Source: Synergistaceae bacterium
GTDB taxonomy: Bacteria; Synergistota; Synergistia; Synergistales; Aminobacteriaceae
DNA: 5,816 nucleotides
Assembly: GCA_017427625.1 (NCBI GenBank)
Contig: JAFRSL010000216.1
Location: forward strand, 1 to 5,816
Reading direction: 5' to 3'
Below are positions 1 through 5,816 of the stretch, in pieces. The position numbers were made by a program, and so were the translations under genes. The notes beneath the pieces are model-generated. The model was not told the DNA's origin, made no database searches, and was given only the letters and a program-made list of their open reading frames with translations. How positions within the stretch are numbered: position 1 is the first letter of the stretch; every line of letters starts with the position of its first letter.

Positions 1-57
1 AGCAACAATATCGCCGGCTACACTCTGGATATTCTCGCGCTCAACGCTAAGGCATGA
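1..57 (+). CDS. 3' end of an upstream gene, product not identifiable (possibly an alpha-2-macroglobulin-like protein)
   Basis: Reading from base 1 gives 18 codons (SNNIAGYTLDILALNAKA) closed by TGA at 55-57. This stop overlaps the pbpC start as ATGA (54-57), the same junction used twice later in the window, which supports it as a real translated end. Frame 3 also closes nearby (TAA 48-50), so the frame choice rests mainly on the overlap. Eighteen residues are too few to identify a family. In many diderms, including E. coli (yfhM-pbpC), the gene directly upstream of pbpC encodes a periplasmic alpha-2-macroglobulin-like protease trap. That identity is contextual inference only. Confidence 0.55.
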   Translation, partial: SNNIAGYTLDILALNAKA

Positions 58-2219
58 GGAAATTATCGCTGCTGATACTGCTCATCGGAGGGCTGTTGTC
101 GCTTTGGCTTTCTGTTGACGTGAAACCTGAAAACGTAACCACGATATACAGCTCTCCGGCATTCTACGACACTCAAGGACGACTCTTTCACGTGAGACTG
201 TCGCCTTCATCGGAGTGGCACATACCCGTACCGTTGAGCGAGATGGGGAAATGGTTGCCGCTAGTGGCCGTTAACGCAGAGGACGCTAGATTCTTCCGGC
301 ACATCGGGATTGACGCGCTCTCACTCTTGCGGGCAATGTTTCAGGACATCTCGCGCGGGAAGGTAGTATCAGGAGCATCAACAATAACCACGCAGGTGAT
401 CCGCCTTGCAGTCTCCGAACGTGAAGGGCGAAAGCGAACACCCCTCACAAAGCTCCGCGAGTTCATCATGGCGTTGAAGATAGAGCAGAAACTCACGAAG
501 TCCCAAATCCTCGAAACCTATCTCAATCTTGCCCCATTCGGCGGAAACATAAGGGGAGTGCAAGCCGCGAGTCTGATATATTTTGGTAAAACTGCCTCAC
601 AGATTTCACCGGGCGAGGCATGCCTGTTGATAGGGATGTTGAAAGGCCCGGCATTATACCGCCCCGACACTCGGCCAAAGTCAGCCCTCAAACGCCGGAA
701 TCAGATAATCTCACTCATGGAACGCAAGAAAGTCTTTGCACACGACGAAGCTTTACGCGCTAGGCTTGAGGAGTTGCCAAGACGAAAATTCCCGCTGCCA
801 TCACGAGCTTTTCACTTCACCGAACTTGTACTCTCCCGTAAACTCGCAGGAAAGTCAGCAAGATTCGACACTACCCTGAATATTGAAGTACAGTCGAAAC
901 TTGAGGCAGTAATTCAGCAGGCATTGAATGATCTTCCGTCAGGCGTTTCGATTTCAGCAGGAATAGCGGACAATGAGACGGGAGGAATAATCGCGTGGTG
1001 CGGGAATGCCCGATTCGGTTACAACTCATCACCATACTCTTGGGTTGACTGCGGACGTGCGCCGCGTTCTCCTGGTTCAACGCTGAAGCCATTCGCCTAC
1101 CTTCTCGCAATCGAGCAGGGAATATTGACACCTTCGACACTTTTGGCCGACACATCAGCGGCATTCTCAGGACGTGCGCCTAGAAATTTCGACCTGACTT
1201 ACAGGGGAGCAGTTACGGCACGCACAGCCCTTCACGAATCTCTCAACGCTCCTGCAGTCCGTGTATTGCGAAGCTCAGGGAATGAGAGGGTATTGTCGTT
1301 CCTTCGGGGGGCGGGATTCAGGCATCTCACACAGTCAGCGGAATACTACGGCGACTCACTCATACTTGGAGGCTGTGAGGTTACATTGCTCGAGGAATTG
1401 GAGGCCTATACGTTCCTCGCGTCAATGGGAGTTCACAGGGGCTTGAAGGTGTTGAAGGGTGATAACATGCCCGGCGATGATCGTGCAAGCTCTGCGGGTT
1501 GCTGGATAGTGAGCGATATTCTGAGGTATGATGACGCTTTCACTGGTGGCTTGAAACTTTCGCTGAAGACCGGGACATCATACGGCTTGCGTGATGCTTG
1601 GGCGTGCTCATGGCGGAAGGGCTACACTGTCTGCGTATGGACTGGTAGGCCTGATGGGGCATCATGGGAGGGTCTTATCGGCGCAAGAGTCTCTGCACCT
1701 TTGGCTGTGAGGATACAGAGATTGTTGCCAGCCTCAGCGTGGTACGAACGTCCGAAAGATGTGATCTCACGGAGGGTATGCGCGCTCTCAGGAAAACCTC
1801 CGACGGCATTGTGTCCTTCAGCAAAATTGGAATGGGCTGTTGACGGTGTTAGCCATACGTTCCCCTGCGATATTCACGGGATGAAGTCAGCCGTAAACAT
1901 GCCCAGGGAGTTCAACACTGAGACGGTGAGGAAAACTGACTTTGCGATAATCTCGCCGATACCTGGAGCGTCATACTTTGCGGCGCCATTCGACAGTGAG
2001 CGCAGAATCCCAATGAAGGCAGAAGGTACACGCGGAAAAATCTGGTGGTACATTGACGGCGAATATATGGGAGTCTCGGAAGGAGGAGCGACTTTCTTTC
2101 GGGGGATGAGTGATGGTGAACACACAGTGAGTGCTGTTGACGAGAACGGAAGAAGCTCGGCGGTCAAAGTGAAAGTTTACACGCCAGGAAAAAGGTCAGC
2201 GGGTGAAAAGCTGTTTTAA
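54..2219 (+). CDS. pbpC: Penicillin-binding protein 1C, bifunctional peptidoglycan glycosyltransferase/transpeptidase
   Basis: This 721-residue class A PBP should be anchored in the inner membrane by one N-terminal helix (about residues 4-21), with the rest periplasmic. It would polymerise lipid II into glycan strands and cross-link stem peptides. The GT51 domain (about 55-225) shows EDARFFRHIG with catalytic Glu76, GASTITTQ (107-114), the E144...KSQILETYLN block ending at 158, and the GNIRGVQAAS...YFGK motif (164-179). The transpeptidase domain (about 300-560) has all three motifs: S342-T-L-K345, S396-L-N398 and K505-T-G507. The sequence around KTGTSYGLRDAW is characteristic of the PBP1C subfamily. 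A C-terminal beta-rich BiPBP_C domain (about 630-710) also separates PBP1C from PBP1A/1B. Length is slightly under the 770 residues of E. coli PbpC. The ATG is chosen because it gives the membrane anchor and overlaps the upstream stop. No good Shine-Dalgarno sequence precedes it, so translation is probably coupled. All catalytic residues are present, so it should be active. Confidence 0.95.
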   Translation: MRKLSLLILLIGGLLSLWLSVDVKPENVTTIYSSPAFYDTQGRLFHVRLSPSSEWHIPVPLSEMGKWLPLVAVNAEDARFFRHIGIDALSLLRAMFQDISRGKVVSGASTITTQVIRLAVSEREGRKRTPLTKLREFIMALKIEQKLTKSQILETYLNLAPFGGNIRGVQAASLIYFGKTASQISPGEACLLIGMLKGPALYRPDTRPKSALKRRNQIISLMERKKVFAHDEALRARLEELPRRKFPLPSRAFHFTELVLSRKLAGKSARFDTTLNIEVQSKLEAVIQQALNDLPSGVSISAGIADNETGGIIAWCGNARFGYNSSPYSWVDCGRAPRSPGSTLKPFAYLLAIEQGILTPSTLLADTSAAFSGRAPRNFDLTYRGAVTARTALHESLNAPAVRVLRSSGNERVLSFLRGAGFRHLTQSAEYYGDSLILGGCEVTLLEELEAYTFLASMGVHRGLKVLKGDNMPGDDRASSAGCWIVSDILRYDDAFTGGLKLSLKTGTSYGLRDAWACSWRKGYTVCVWTGRPDGASWEGLIGARVSAPLAVRIQRLLPASAWYERPKDVISRRVCALSGKPPTALCPSAKLEWAVDGVSHTFPCDIHGMKSAVNMPREFNTETVRKTDFAIISPIPGASYFAAPFDSERRIPMKAEGTRGKIWWYIDGEYMGVSEGGATFFRGMSDGEHTVSAVDENGRSSAVKVKVYTPGKRSAGEKLF

Positions 2220-2229
2220 GCTGTATAAT
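2203..2229 (+). promoter_or_regulatory. Candidate sigma-70-type promoter for the rnj-uppP-maf operon
   Basis: TATAAT, a perfect -10 hexamer, lies at 2224-2229, immediately after the pbpC stop. The best -35 match is weak: GTGAAA at 2203-2208 agrees with TTGACA at four of six positions and gives a short 15-base spacer. Transcription would begin near 2236 and leave a leader of about 44 bases before the rnj start. There is no hairpin plus T-tract in the gap, so read-through from pbpC is also likely. The -10 is clear, but promoter function is inferred. Confidence 0.4.
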
Positions 2230-2264
2230 ATTGCCAACACCAAGAATGCAACAAAATTCACAGC

Positions 2265-2273
2265 AAAGGAAGG
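2265..2273 (+). promoter_or_regulatory. Ribosome binding site of rnj, shared with a nearby out-of-frame ATG
   Basis: AAAGGAAGG is a strong, slightly extended Shine-Dalgarno sequence. Counting from the end of AAGGA, it lies 9 bases before the rnj ATG at 2280. An earlier ATG at 2276 sits only 5 bases from the same element but opens a 10-codon frame that stops at 2308. The conserved RNase J reading frame fixes 2280 as the productive start. Confidence 0.75.
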
Positions 2274-2279
2274 CAATGG

Positions 2280-4016
2280 ATGTCAAGAAATTCATCACGC
2301 AGACATAATAATGACGTAGACCACGAAAGACTCAGCTTTATTCCGCTCGGGGGCGTGGGCGAAATCGGCAAGAACATGTACGTCCTCGAATACGGCGATG
2401 AGATTATTGTCATCGACTCCGGCCTGAAATTCCCGGACAGCGAACTGCCCGGCATTGATTACATTGTCCCCGATATATCGTACCTTGAGCAGAACCGCGA
2501 CAAAATCCTCGCAATAATCATCACACATGGCCATGAGGATCACGTCGGCGGCTTGCCCTATGTACTGCCTCGATTGGACGTTCCGCTTTACGGCACTCAG
2601 CTGACACTCGGACTAATCCGCAACAAGCTCATGGACGACATCCCAATGTACCATCCAGATTATCACGAGATAAGGGCGGGCGATGTCATAAAGATCGGCT
2701 CATTCACGGTGAGATTCATAGCCGTAGCGCACTCAATCCCTGACTGCGTGGCACTGAGCATCGAGACACCGTTAGGGCGGATAGTTCACACGGGGGACTT
2801 CAAGCTGGACAGCACACCAGTTGACGGACGAGTAACGGATTACGGGGCATTTGCCGAAGAGGGCGACAAGGGGGTAATGCTTCTTTGTTCCGACAGCACA
2901 AACGCAGAACGTAAAGGCTTCACTCCTTCAGAACGCATAATCTCAGGTACTCTCGACACGTTATTCCGGACATACAGGACGAAGCGGATAATAATCTCGT
3001 CATTCGCTAGCAATGTTCACAGGATACAGCAGGTAGCGGATGTTTCGGCGCGTTTCAACAGGAAGATAGCGTTTCTTGGCCGAAGCATGTTGAGGAATGT
3101 TGAGCTTGCGAGGGATACGGGGTATCTCAAGATTGACGGGAAGATGATAATTCAGGTCGAGGAGATCTGGAAGTACTCGAACAATAATCTAGTCGTCGTA
3201 ACAACGGGAAGTCAGGGCGAACCATTCAGCGGACTCGTAACGATGAGTCGAGGCGAGAACAGGGCAATAGAACTCGGCGAGCATGATGTAGTGTTTCTCC
3301 TAGCCTCCGTAATTCCTGGCAACGAGAAGCTCATCAACAACACTATAAACCGACTCTTTGCTTTGGGCTGCGAGGTAGTCTACGAGAAGGACAGGCAGAT
3401 TCACGTCTCCGGCCATGCTTCAAGCGAGGAGCTGAAGATAATGCTGAACCTTACGCGCCCCCAATACTTCCTCCCGGTTCACGGCGAGTACAAGCACCTA
3501 GTCCGTCATTCACAGTTAGCGCAGGAAGTCGGAATCTCGCCTCGAAACATATTCCTTATGGTGAACGGGGATGTATTGACATTCACGAGGAACGCGCCGC
3601 CGAAGAAGCACGGCCATGTTCGCGCAGGGGCAGTGATAGTTGACGGTCAGGCAGCAGGGAGCATAAAGAGCGAGGTCTTGAAGGAACGCCGCGAAATCTC
3701 AGAGGACGGAGTAATCGCAGTGGCAGTAGCTGTTGACGACAAGGGAAATCTCCTCGCCCCTCCGGCAATAGAGACGCAGGGAGTATTCATCTCAGAGGAC
3801 AGCCGTGACATCTTCAAGGAGCTTTACGCCGTAGCAGAGCAGGCCGTACAGGAATTGGCGGGAAGGCGTGCAAATCCCGACGCAATACGGAACACACTGG
3901 GAACGCGTGTAAGGGATGTTCTAAGGAAGCGAAACTCGTCATTCGCGGTAGTAATGCCTATAGTGTCTGTAAAGCCGCGAGACGACAGCAACATTTACGA
4001 GAAGGAGTTTTTTTAG
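2280..4016 (+). CDS. rnj: Ribonuclease J (metallo-beta-lactamase/beta-CASP RNase)
   Basis: This 578-residue protein is a cytoplasmic zinc-dependent RNase with endonuclease and 5'-to-3' exonuclease activity in characterised relatives. It acts in mRNA decay and rRNA maturation. The metallo-beta-lactamase core begins at about residue 17 with the family opening LSFIPLGGVGEIGKNMY. Metal ligands are visible in H83-G-H85-E-D87-H88, H151 (AHSIPD) and D173 (HTGDFK). The beta-CASP insertion covers roughly 205-360 and starts after the SDSTNAE motif. The core resumes with SGHAS (H379) and PVHGEYKHLVRH (H401). A C-terminal domain of about 120 residues completes the usual RNase J architecture, and overall length is close to B. 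subtilis RNase J1 (555). The first 16 residues are a polar, Arg/Asn/His-rich extension. It is the first gene of the coupled cluster and has its own strong ribosome binding site and a possible promoter. Whether it is J1-like or J2-like cannot be settled, but the full metal-site set indicates an active enzyme. Confidence 0.96.
   Translation: MSRNSSRRHNNDVDHERLSFIPLGGVGEIGKNMYVLEYGDEIIVIDSGLKFPDSELPGIDYIVPDISYLEQNRDKILAIIITHGHEDHVGGLPYVLPRLDVPLYGTQLTLGLIRNKLMDDIPMYHPDYHEIRAGDVIKIGSFTVRFIAVAHSIPDCVALSIETPLGRIVHTGDFKLDSTPVDGRVTDYGAFAEEGDKGVMLLCSDSTNAERKGFTPSERIISGTLDTLFRTYRTKRIIISSFASNVHRIQQVADVSARFNRKIAFLGRSMLRNVELARDTGYLKIDGKMIIQVEEIWKYSNNNLVVVTTGSQGEPFSGLVTMSRGENRAIELGEHDVVFLLASVIPGNEKLINNTINRLFALGCEVVYEKDRQIHVSGHASSEELKIMLNLTRPQYFLPVHGEYKHLVRHSQLAQEVGISPRNIFLMVNGDVLTFTRNAPPKKHGHVRAGAVIVDGQAAGSIKSEVLKERREISEDGVIAVAVAVDDKGNLLAPPAIETQGVFISEDSRDIFKELYAVAEQAVQELAGRRANPDAIRNTLGTRVRDVLRKRNSSFAVVMPIVSVKPRDDSNIYEKEFF
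4001..4007 (+). promoter_or_regulatory. Ribosome binding site of uppP, embedded in the end of rnj
   Basis: GAAGGAG lies inside the last codons of rnj and is separated by nine bases (seven T, then AG) from the GTG at 4017. It supports the GTG as the uppP start even though there is no gap between the genes. Confidence 0.75.
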
Positions 4017-4799
4017 GTGCTACATTCAATCATACTAGGCGCGGTACAGGGATTGTGCGAGTTTTTGCCTGTGAGCAGTTCTGGGCATCTCGCATTATTC
4101 CAGATATTCATGGGTTTCAACGAGAATATGCTGACGTTCGACATATTGCTTCATTTTGCGACGCTGCTTGCGGTAGTTCTGTATTTCTGGCGGGACATAT
4201 TGCAGATATTGCGTGAATGGTTCGGAGGCTGGTTCGGGAAGAGGCGTTCGGGCTGGTCATACGGCTGGACAATAATAATCGCATCAATGATAACGGCGGT
4301 AATCGGCCTAGCTTTGAAGTCAACCGCTGAAAGATTCTCCGAGAGCCTGATACTCGTCGGTGCAGGTGAAATCTTCACTGGCCTGATCCTCGTAATGATA
4401 CCCATACTCTCATCGTCGCGAAGGAACTCATCTCTCCTCAGCATAGCAATGTTCGTTGGATTTGCGCAGGGAATAGCGGTATTACCCGGTGTATCGCGTT
4501 CGGGAATGTCGATAGCGATGGCGTTGTTCATGGGACTGGGAATAAGCGAGGCATTCCGATTCTCGTTCCTGATTTCGATACCGGCGGTGCTGGGAGCGAC
4601 GTTGCTTGAGTGCGTGAAGTTCCTGAAATCCGGCCAGCCCGTATTCATGCCCGAAGGATACATATGGGGAGCTGCTGTAGCGTTCGTGTTGGGACTTTTG
4701 GCACTAATCTTCATGCGCCGACTAGTGAACGCAAAGAACTGGGCATTATTCGGGGTTTACTGCCTTATTGTCGGAGCATTGGCGGTGTTTCTGTCATGA
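4017..4799 (+). CDS. uppP: Undecaprenyl-diphosphatase (UppP/BacA family)
   Basis: This 260-residue polytopic inner-membrane phosphatase converts undecaprenyl diphosphate to undecaprenyl phosphate. That recycles the lipid carrier released by peptidoglycan polymerases such as the upstream PbpC. Overexpression of relatives confers bacitracin resistance. The first signature is AVQGLCEFLPVSSSGHL, giving the (E/Q)xxxE motif as Q11/E15 and the catalytic-region H24. The second is PGVSRSG (157-163) with R161. RFSFLISIPAVLGA (181-194) is also family-typical. Several hydrophobic segments are evident, at about 41-58, 84-100, 110-131, 141-156, 164-175, 182-198, 215-233 and 241-259. Length matches the usual 260-280. 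The start is GTG directly after the rnj TAG, supported by GAAGGAG upstream and by the signature lying only ten residues in. The stop overlaps the maf start (ATGA, 4796-4799). Gln at the first motif position is within the known consensus, so activity is expected. Confidence 0.95.
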   Translation: MLHSIILGAVQGLCEFLPVSSSGHLALFQIFMGFNENMLTFDILLHFATLLAVVLYFWRDILQILREWFGGWFGKRRSGWSYGWTIIIASMITAVIGLALKSTAERFSESLILVGAGEIFTGLILVMIPILSSSRRNSSLLSIAMFVGFAQGIAVLPGVSRSGMSIAMALFMGLGISEAFRFSFLISIPAVLGATLLECVKFLKSGQPVFMPEGYIWGAAVAFVLGLLALIFMRRLVNAKNWALFGVYCLIVGALAVFLS

Positions 4800-5359
4800 T
4801 AGTCCTAGCCTCAGGAAGTCCGCGAAGAAAATCGCTGCTTGAGAGCATAGGACTTGATTTCACGGTGTACATTCCAGACGTAGACGAGTCCCACGAACCT
4901 GAGGAAGCTCCTTCCGAATTGTGCCGAAGGTTGTCGCGTTTGAAGGCAGAAGCTGGGGCAGTCGCCTATCCTGACGCCATAGTCATAGCTGCTGACACAA
5001 TAGTAGTGATTGACGGTGAGATTTTGGGCAAGCCGTCGGGCCGTGAAGATGCTGCTCGAATGCTGCGTAAACTCTCAGGACGTGAGCATGAGGTTATAAC
5101 TGGAGTATCTGTTGCTTACGATGGGAGAGTTGTTACTGAGGACATTCACACGCTTGTGAAGTTCCGGGAATTGTCGGAGTCTGAGATTTCGGCGTACCTT
5201 GAGACTGGCGAACCTTACGATAAGGCGGGGGCATACGCAGTGCAGGGCAAGGGTGCGTTGCTGATTGAGGGGATAAACGGCGACTACTATAATGTTGTTG
5301 GGCTTCCGCTGTGTACGTTAGGGAGGATGCTTGAGACTTTGGGGGGAAGATTGACATGA
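4796..5359 (+). CDS. maf: Maf-like nucleoside triphosphate pyrophosphatase, dTTP/UTP type
   Basis: This 187-residue cytoplasmic enzyme hydrolyses nucleoside triphosphates to monophosphate and pyrophosphate. YhdE-type members prefer dTTP, UTP and modified pyrimidine nucleotides, and the family was first linked to septum inhibition in B. subtilis. Recognisable motifs are LASGSPRR (4-11), E31, K50 (RLKAEA), AADTIV with the catalytic Asp67, LGKP with K79, LSGREHEVITG (93-103), and the long block YDKAGAYAVQGKGALLIEGINGDYYNVVGLPL (141-172). The DKAGAYxxQG form of that block places it with YhdE rather than with the YceF (m7GTP) branch. An open frame extends 62 codons upstream over uppP, but the family motif begins right after the ATG at 4796, so the longer start is rejected. 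No strong ribosome binding site is seen. The ATGA overlap with uppP suggests coupled translation. Length is normal and all key residues are present. Confidence 0.94.
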   Translation: MIVLASGSPRRKSLLESIGLDFTVYIPDVDESHEPEEAPSELCRRLSRLKAEAGAVAYPDAIVIAADTIVVIDGEILGKPSGREDAARMLRKLSGREHEVITGVSVAYDGRVVTEDIHTLVKFRELSESEISAYLETGEPYDKAGAYAVQGKGALLIEGINGDYYNVVGLPLCTLGRMLETLGGRLT

Positions 5360-5769
5360 AGAAAATTCTCATAGCAATAATCATCACAATCACGGCAACA
5401 GCTTCTGCATTAGGGGCTGCGAGCAGCGACATTCACGAAGGAGTGTATCTGCGCCAGGATGTTTTCGAGGCTAAAATGGACGCTTTCATGGCCGAGATCC
5501 GTCTCATGAACGAACAACTACGCTCGGAACTTAACTCACGCATTGATGCTACTAACGCTCGTATTGACGTTACCAACGCTCGCCTTGATGAGCTAAAAAC
5601 AGCGGTCTACTGGGGTATTGGCTTGCTCGGCTTACTCATTACTCTAGCTGCGGCCGCTCCGTATATCGTGAAAGTTCTCCAGAGTATCAACATTCCGAAG
5701 CCTACACTCACGATTGAAGACGTTGAACGCCTCATCGACGCCAAACTTCAAAGCAAGAACGCACAATAA
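5356..5769 (+). CDS. Small secreted coiled-coil, single-pass membrane protein of unknown function
   Basis: I do not recognise a specific family for this 137-residue protein. Visible layout: an N-terminal signal peptide or anchor (MKK, then hydrophobic to about residue 20, with plausible cleavage after ASA or ALG); a polar, alpha-helical segment about 36-83 with strong coiled-coil character; a transmembrane helix about 86-108 (WGIGLLGLLITLAAAAPYIV); and a charged tail ending in EDVERLIDAKLQ. If the signal is cleaved, the coiled coil is periplasmic and the tail cytoplasmic. Residues 62-79 are near-perfect seven-residue repeats (RIDATNA, RIDVTNA, RLDEL). The coil-then-membrane-helix plan superficially resembles XhlA-like, DUF1640-like and Borrelia Bdr proteins, but that may be convergence on a simple architecture. 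Its ATG overlaps the maf stop (ATGA, 5356-5359), with a G-rich stretch (5341-5350) just upstream as a possible ribosome binding site. This makes it the last gene of the operon. Coding is well supported by context; function is open. Confidence 0.85.
   Translation: MKKILIAIIITITATASALGAASSDIHEGVYLRQDVFEAKMDAFMAEIRLMNEQLRSELNSRIDATNARIDVTNARLDELKTAVYWGIGLLGLLITLAAAAPYIVKVLQSINIPKPTLTIEDVERLIDAKLQSKNAQ
5539..5590 (+). repeat. Tandem 21-base (heptad-encoding) repeat inside the coiled-coil gene
   Basis: Units lie at 5539-5559 and 5560-5580, with a partial third at 5581-5590. The first two encode RIDATNA and RIDVTNA and differ at only a few bases, mostly third positions. The third begins RLD. The 21-base period matches one coiled-coil heptad, so the array may expand or contract in frame without disrupting the protein. 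Confidence 0.75.
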
Positions 5770-5771
5770 GA

Positions 5772-5813
5772 ATGCGTGGGACTTCGGGGATCAAACTCCT
5801 CTAAGTCCCGCAT
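5772..5813 (+). terminator. Long imperfect hairpin after the last gene, candidate operon terminator
   Basis: Two bases after the stop codon, ATGC (5772-5775) pairs with GCAT (5810-5813) and GGGACTT (5778-5784) pairs with AAGTCCC (5803-5809). GGGGA (5786-5790) pairs with TCCTC (5797-5801) with one G-T wobble. The apical loop is six bases (5791-5796). G5776 and T5777 form a bulge, and C5785/T5802 are mismatched. Position and stability fit a terminator. However, the three bases seen after the stem are AAA and the window ends there, so a T-tract is not observed. It could instead be a 3'-stabilising hairpin or a dispersed palindromic repeat. Confidence 0.6.
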
Positions 5814-5816
5814 AAA

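Noticed and set aside
1874..2167. 97-codon minus-strand open frame within the pbpC C-terminal domain
   Set aside because: It is a shadow of the conserved BiPBP_C coding sequence, with no convincing ribosome binding site, domain or neighbouring partner.
2197..2223. Possible weak stem (CAGC...GCTG) around the pbpC stop as a terminator
   Set aside because: Only four base pairs form and no T-tract follows, so it would not terminate transcription.
4008..4014. Run of seven T at the rnj stop as a terminator or a programmed slippage site
   Set aside because: No hairpin precedes the run, so it is not a terminator. It encodes the terminal Phe-Phe and acts as spacer between the uppP ribosome binding site and its GTG. 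Slippage is possible but nothing supports it.
4151..4714. 187-codon open frame on the minus strand, antisense to uppP
   Set aside because: It lies wholly inside a clearly conserved membrane protein gene. Its translation is low-complexity (rich in Ile, Asn, Pro, Ser) with no recognisable motif, as expected from the complement of hydrophobic codons.
4610..4795. 62-codon N-terminal extension of maf overlapping uppP
   Set aside because: The Maf motif LASGSPRR begins three residues after the ATG at 4796, family proteins start there, and the extension is only an alternate-frame reading of uppP.
5133..5432. 99-codon minus-strand open frame spanning the maf/small-gene junction
   Set aside because: It is antisense to two well-supported coupled genes, and the translation lacks any family signature.

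Overview
The window is a dense, entirely plus-strand stretch of bacterial chromosome with close to balanced base composition. It carries five complete genes, the last codons of a sixth, and a strong hairpin at the right edge. A penicillin-binding protein 1C in the calcium-independent GT51/transpeptidase architecture points to a diderm (Gram-negative-type) cell. RNase J is absent from E. coli and most gammaproteobacteria. That pairing, plus a small secreted coiled-coil membrane protein, is best compatible with a Synergistota-like anaerobe. This placement is an inference from gene content, not from a marker gene.

Layout: bases 1-57 hold the 3' end of an upstream gene whose stop overlaps the start of pbpC (54-2219), a bifunctional peptidoglycan glycosyltransferase/transpeptidase. 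A 60-base gap (2220-2279) follows, with a perfect -10 hexamer and a good ribosome binding site. After it comes a tightly packed cluster: rnj (RNase J, 2280-4016), uppP (undecaprenyl-diphosphatase, GTG start, 4017-4799), maf (dTTP/UTP pyrophosphatase type, 4796-5359) and a small signal-peptide/coiled-coil/transmembrane gene (5356-5769). Junctions are zero-gap (rnj-uppP) or four-base ATGA overlaps (uppP-maf, maf-small gene), so the four are almost certainly one translationally coupled unit. A long imperfect hairpin at 5772-5813 probably closes the operon, but the window ends before any T-tract could be seen.

Functional theme: PbpC polymerises lipid II and releases undecaprenyl diphosphate. UppP dephosphorylates that carrier for reuse. 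Maf proteins are nucleotide pyrophosphatases historically linked to septum formation. RNase J controls mRNA turnover. The region therefore looks like an envelope/growth housekeeping cluster. The only gene without a recognisable function is the terminal small coiled-coil membrane protein, which is the best candidate for something undescribed. I found no CRISPR array, tRNA, rRNA, insertion sequence or phage gene, and no convincing novel system.
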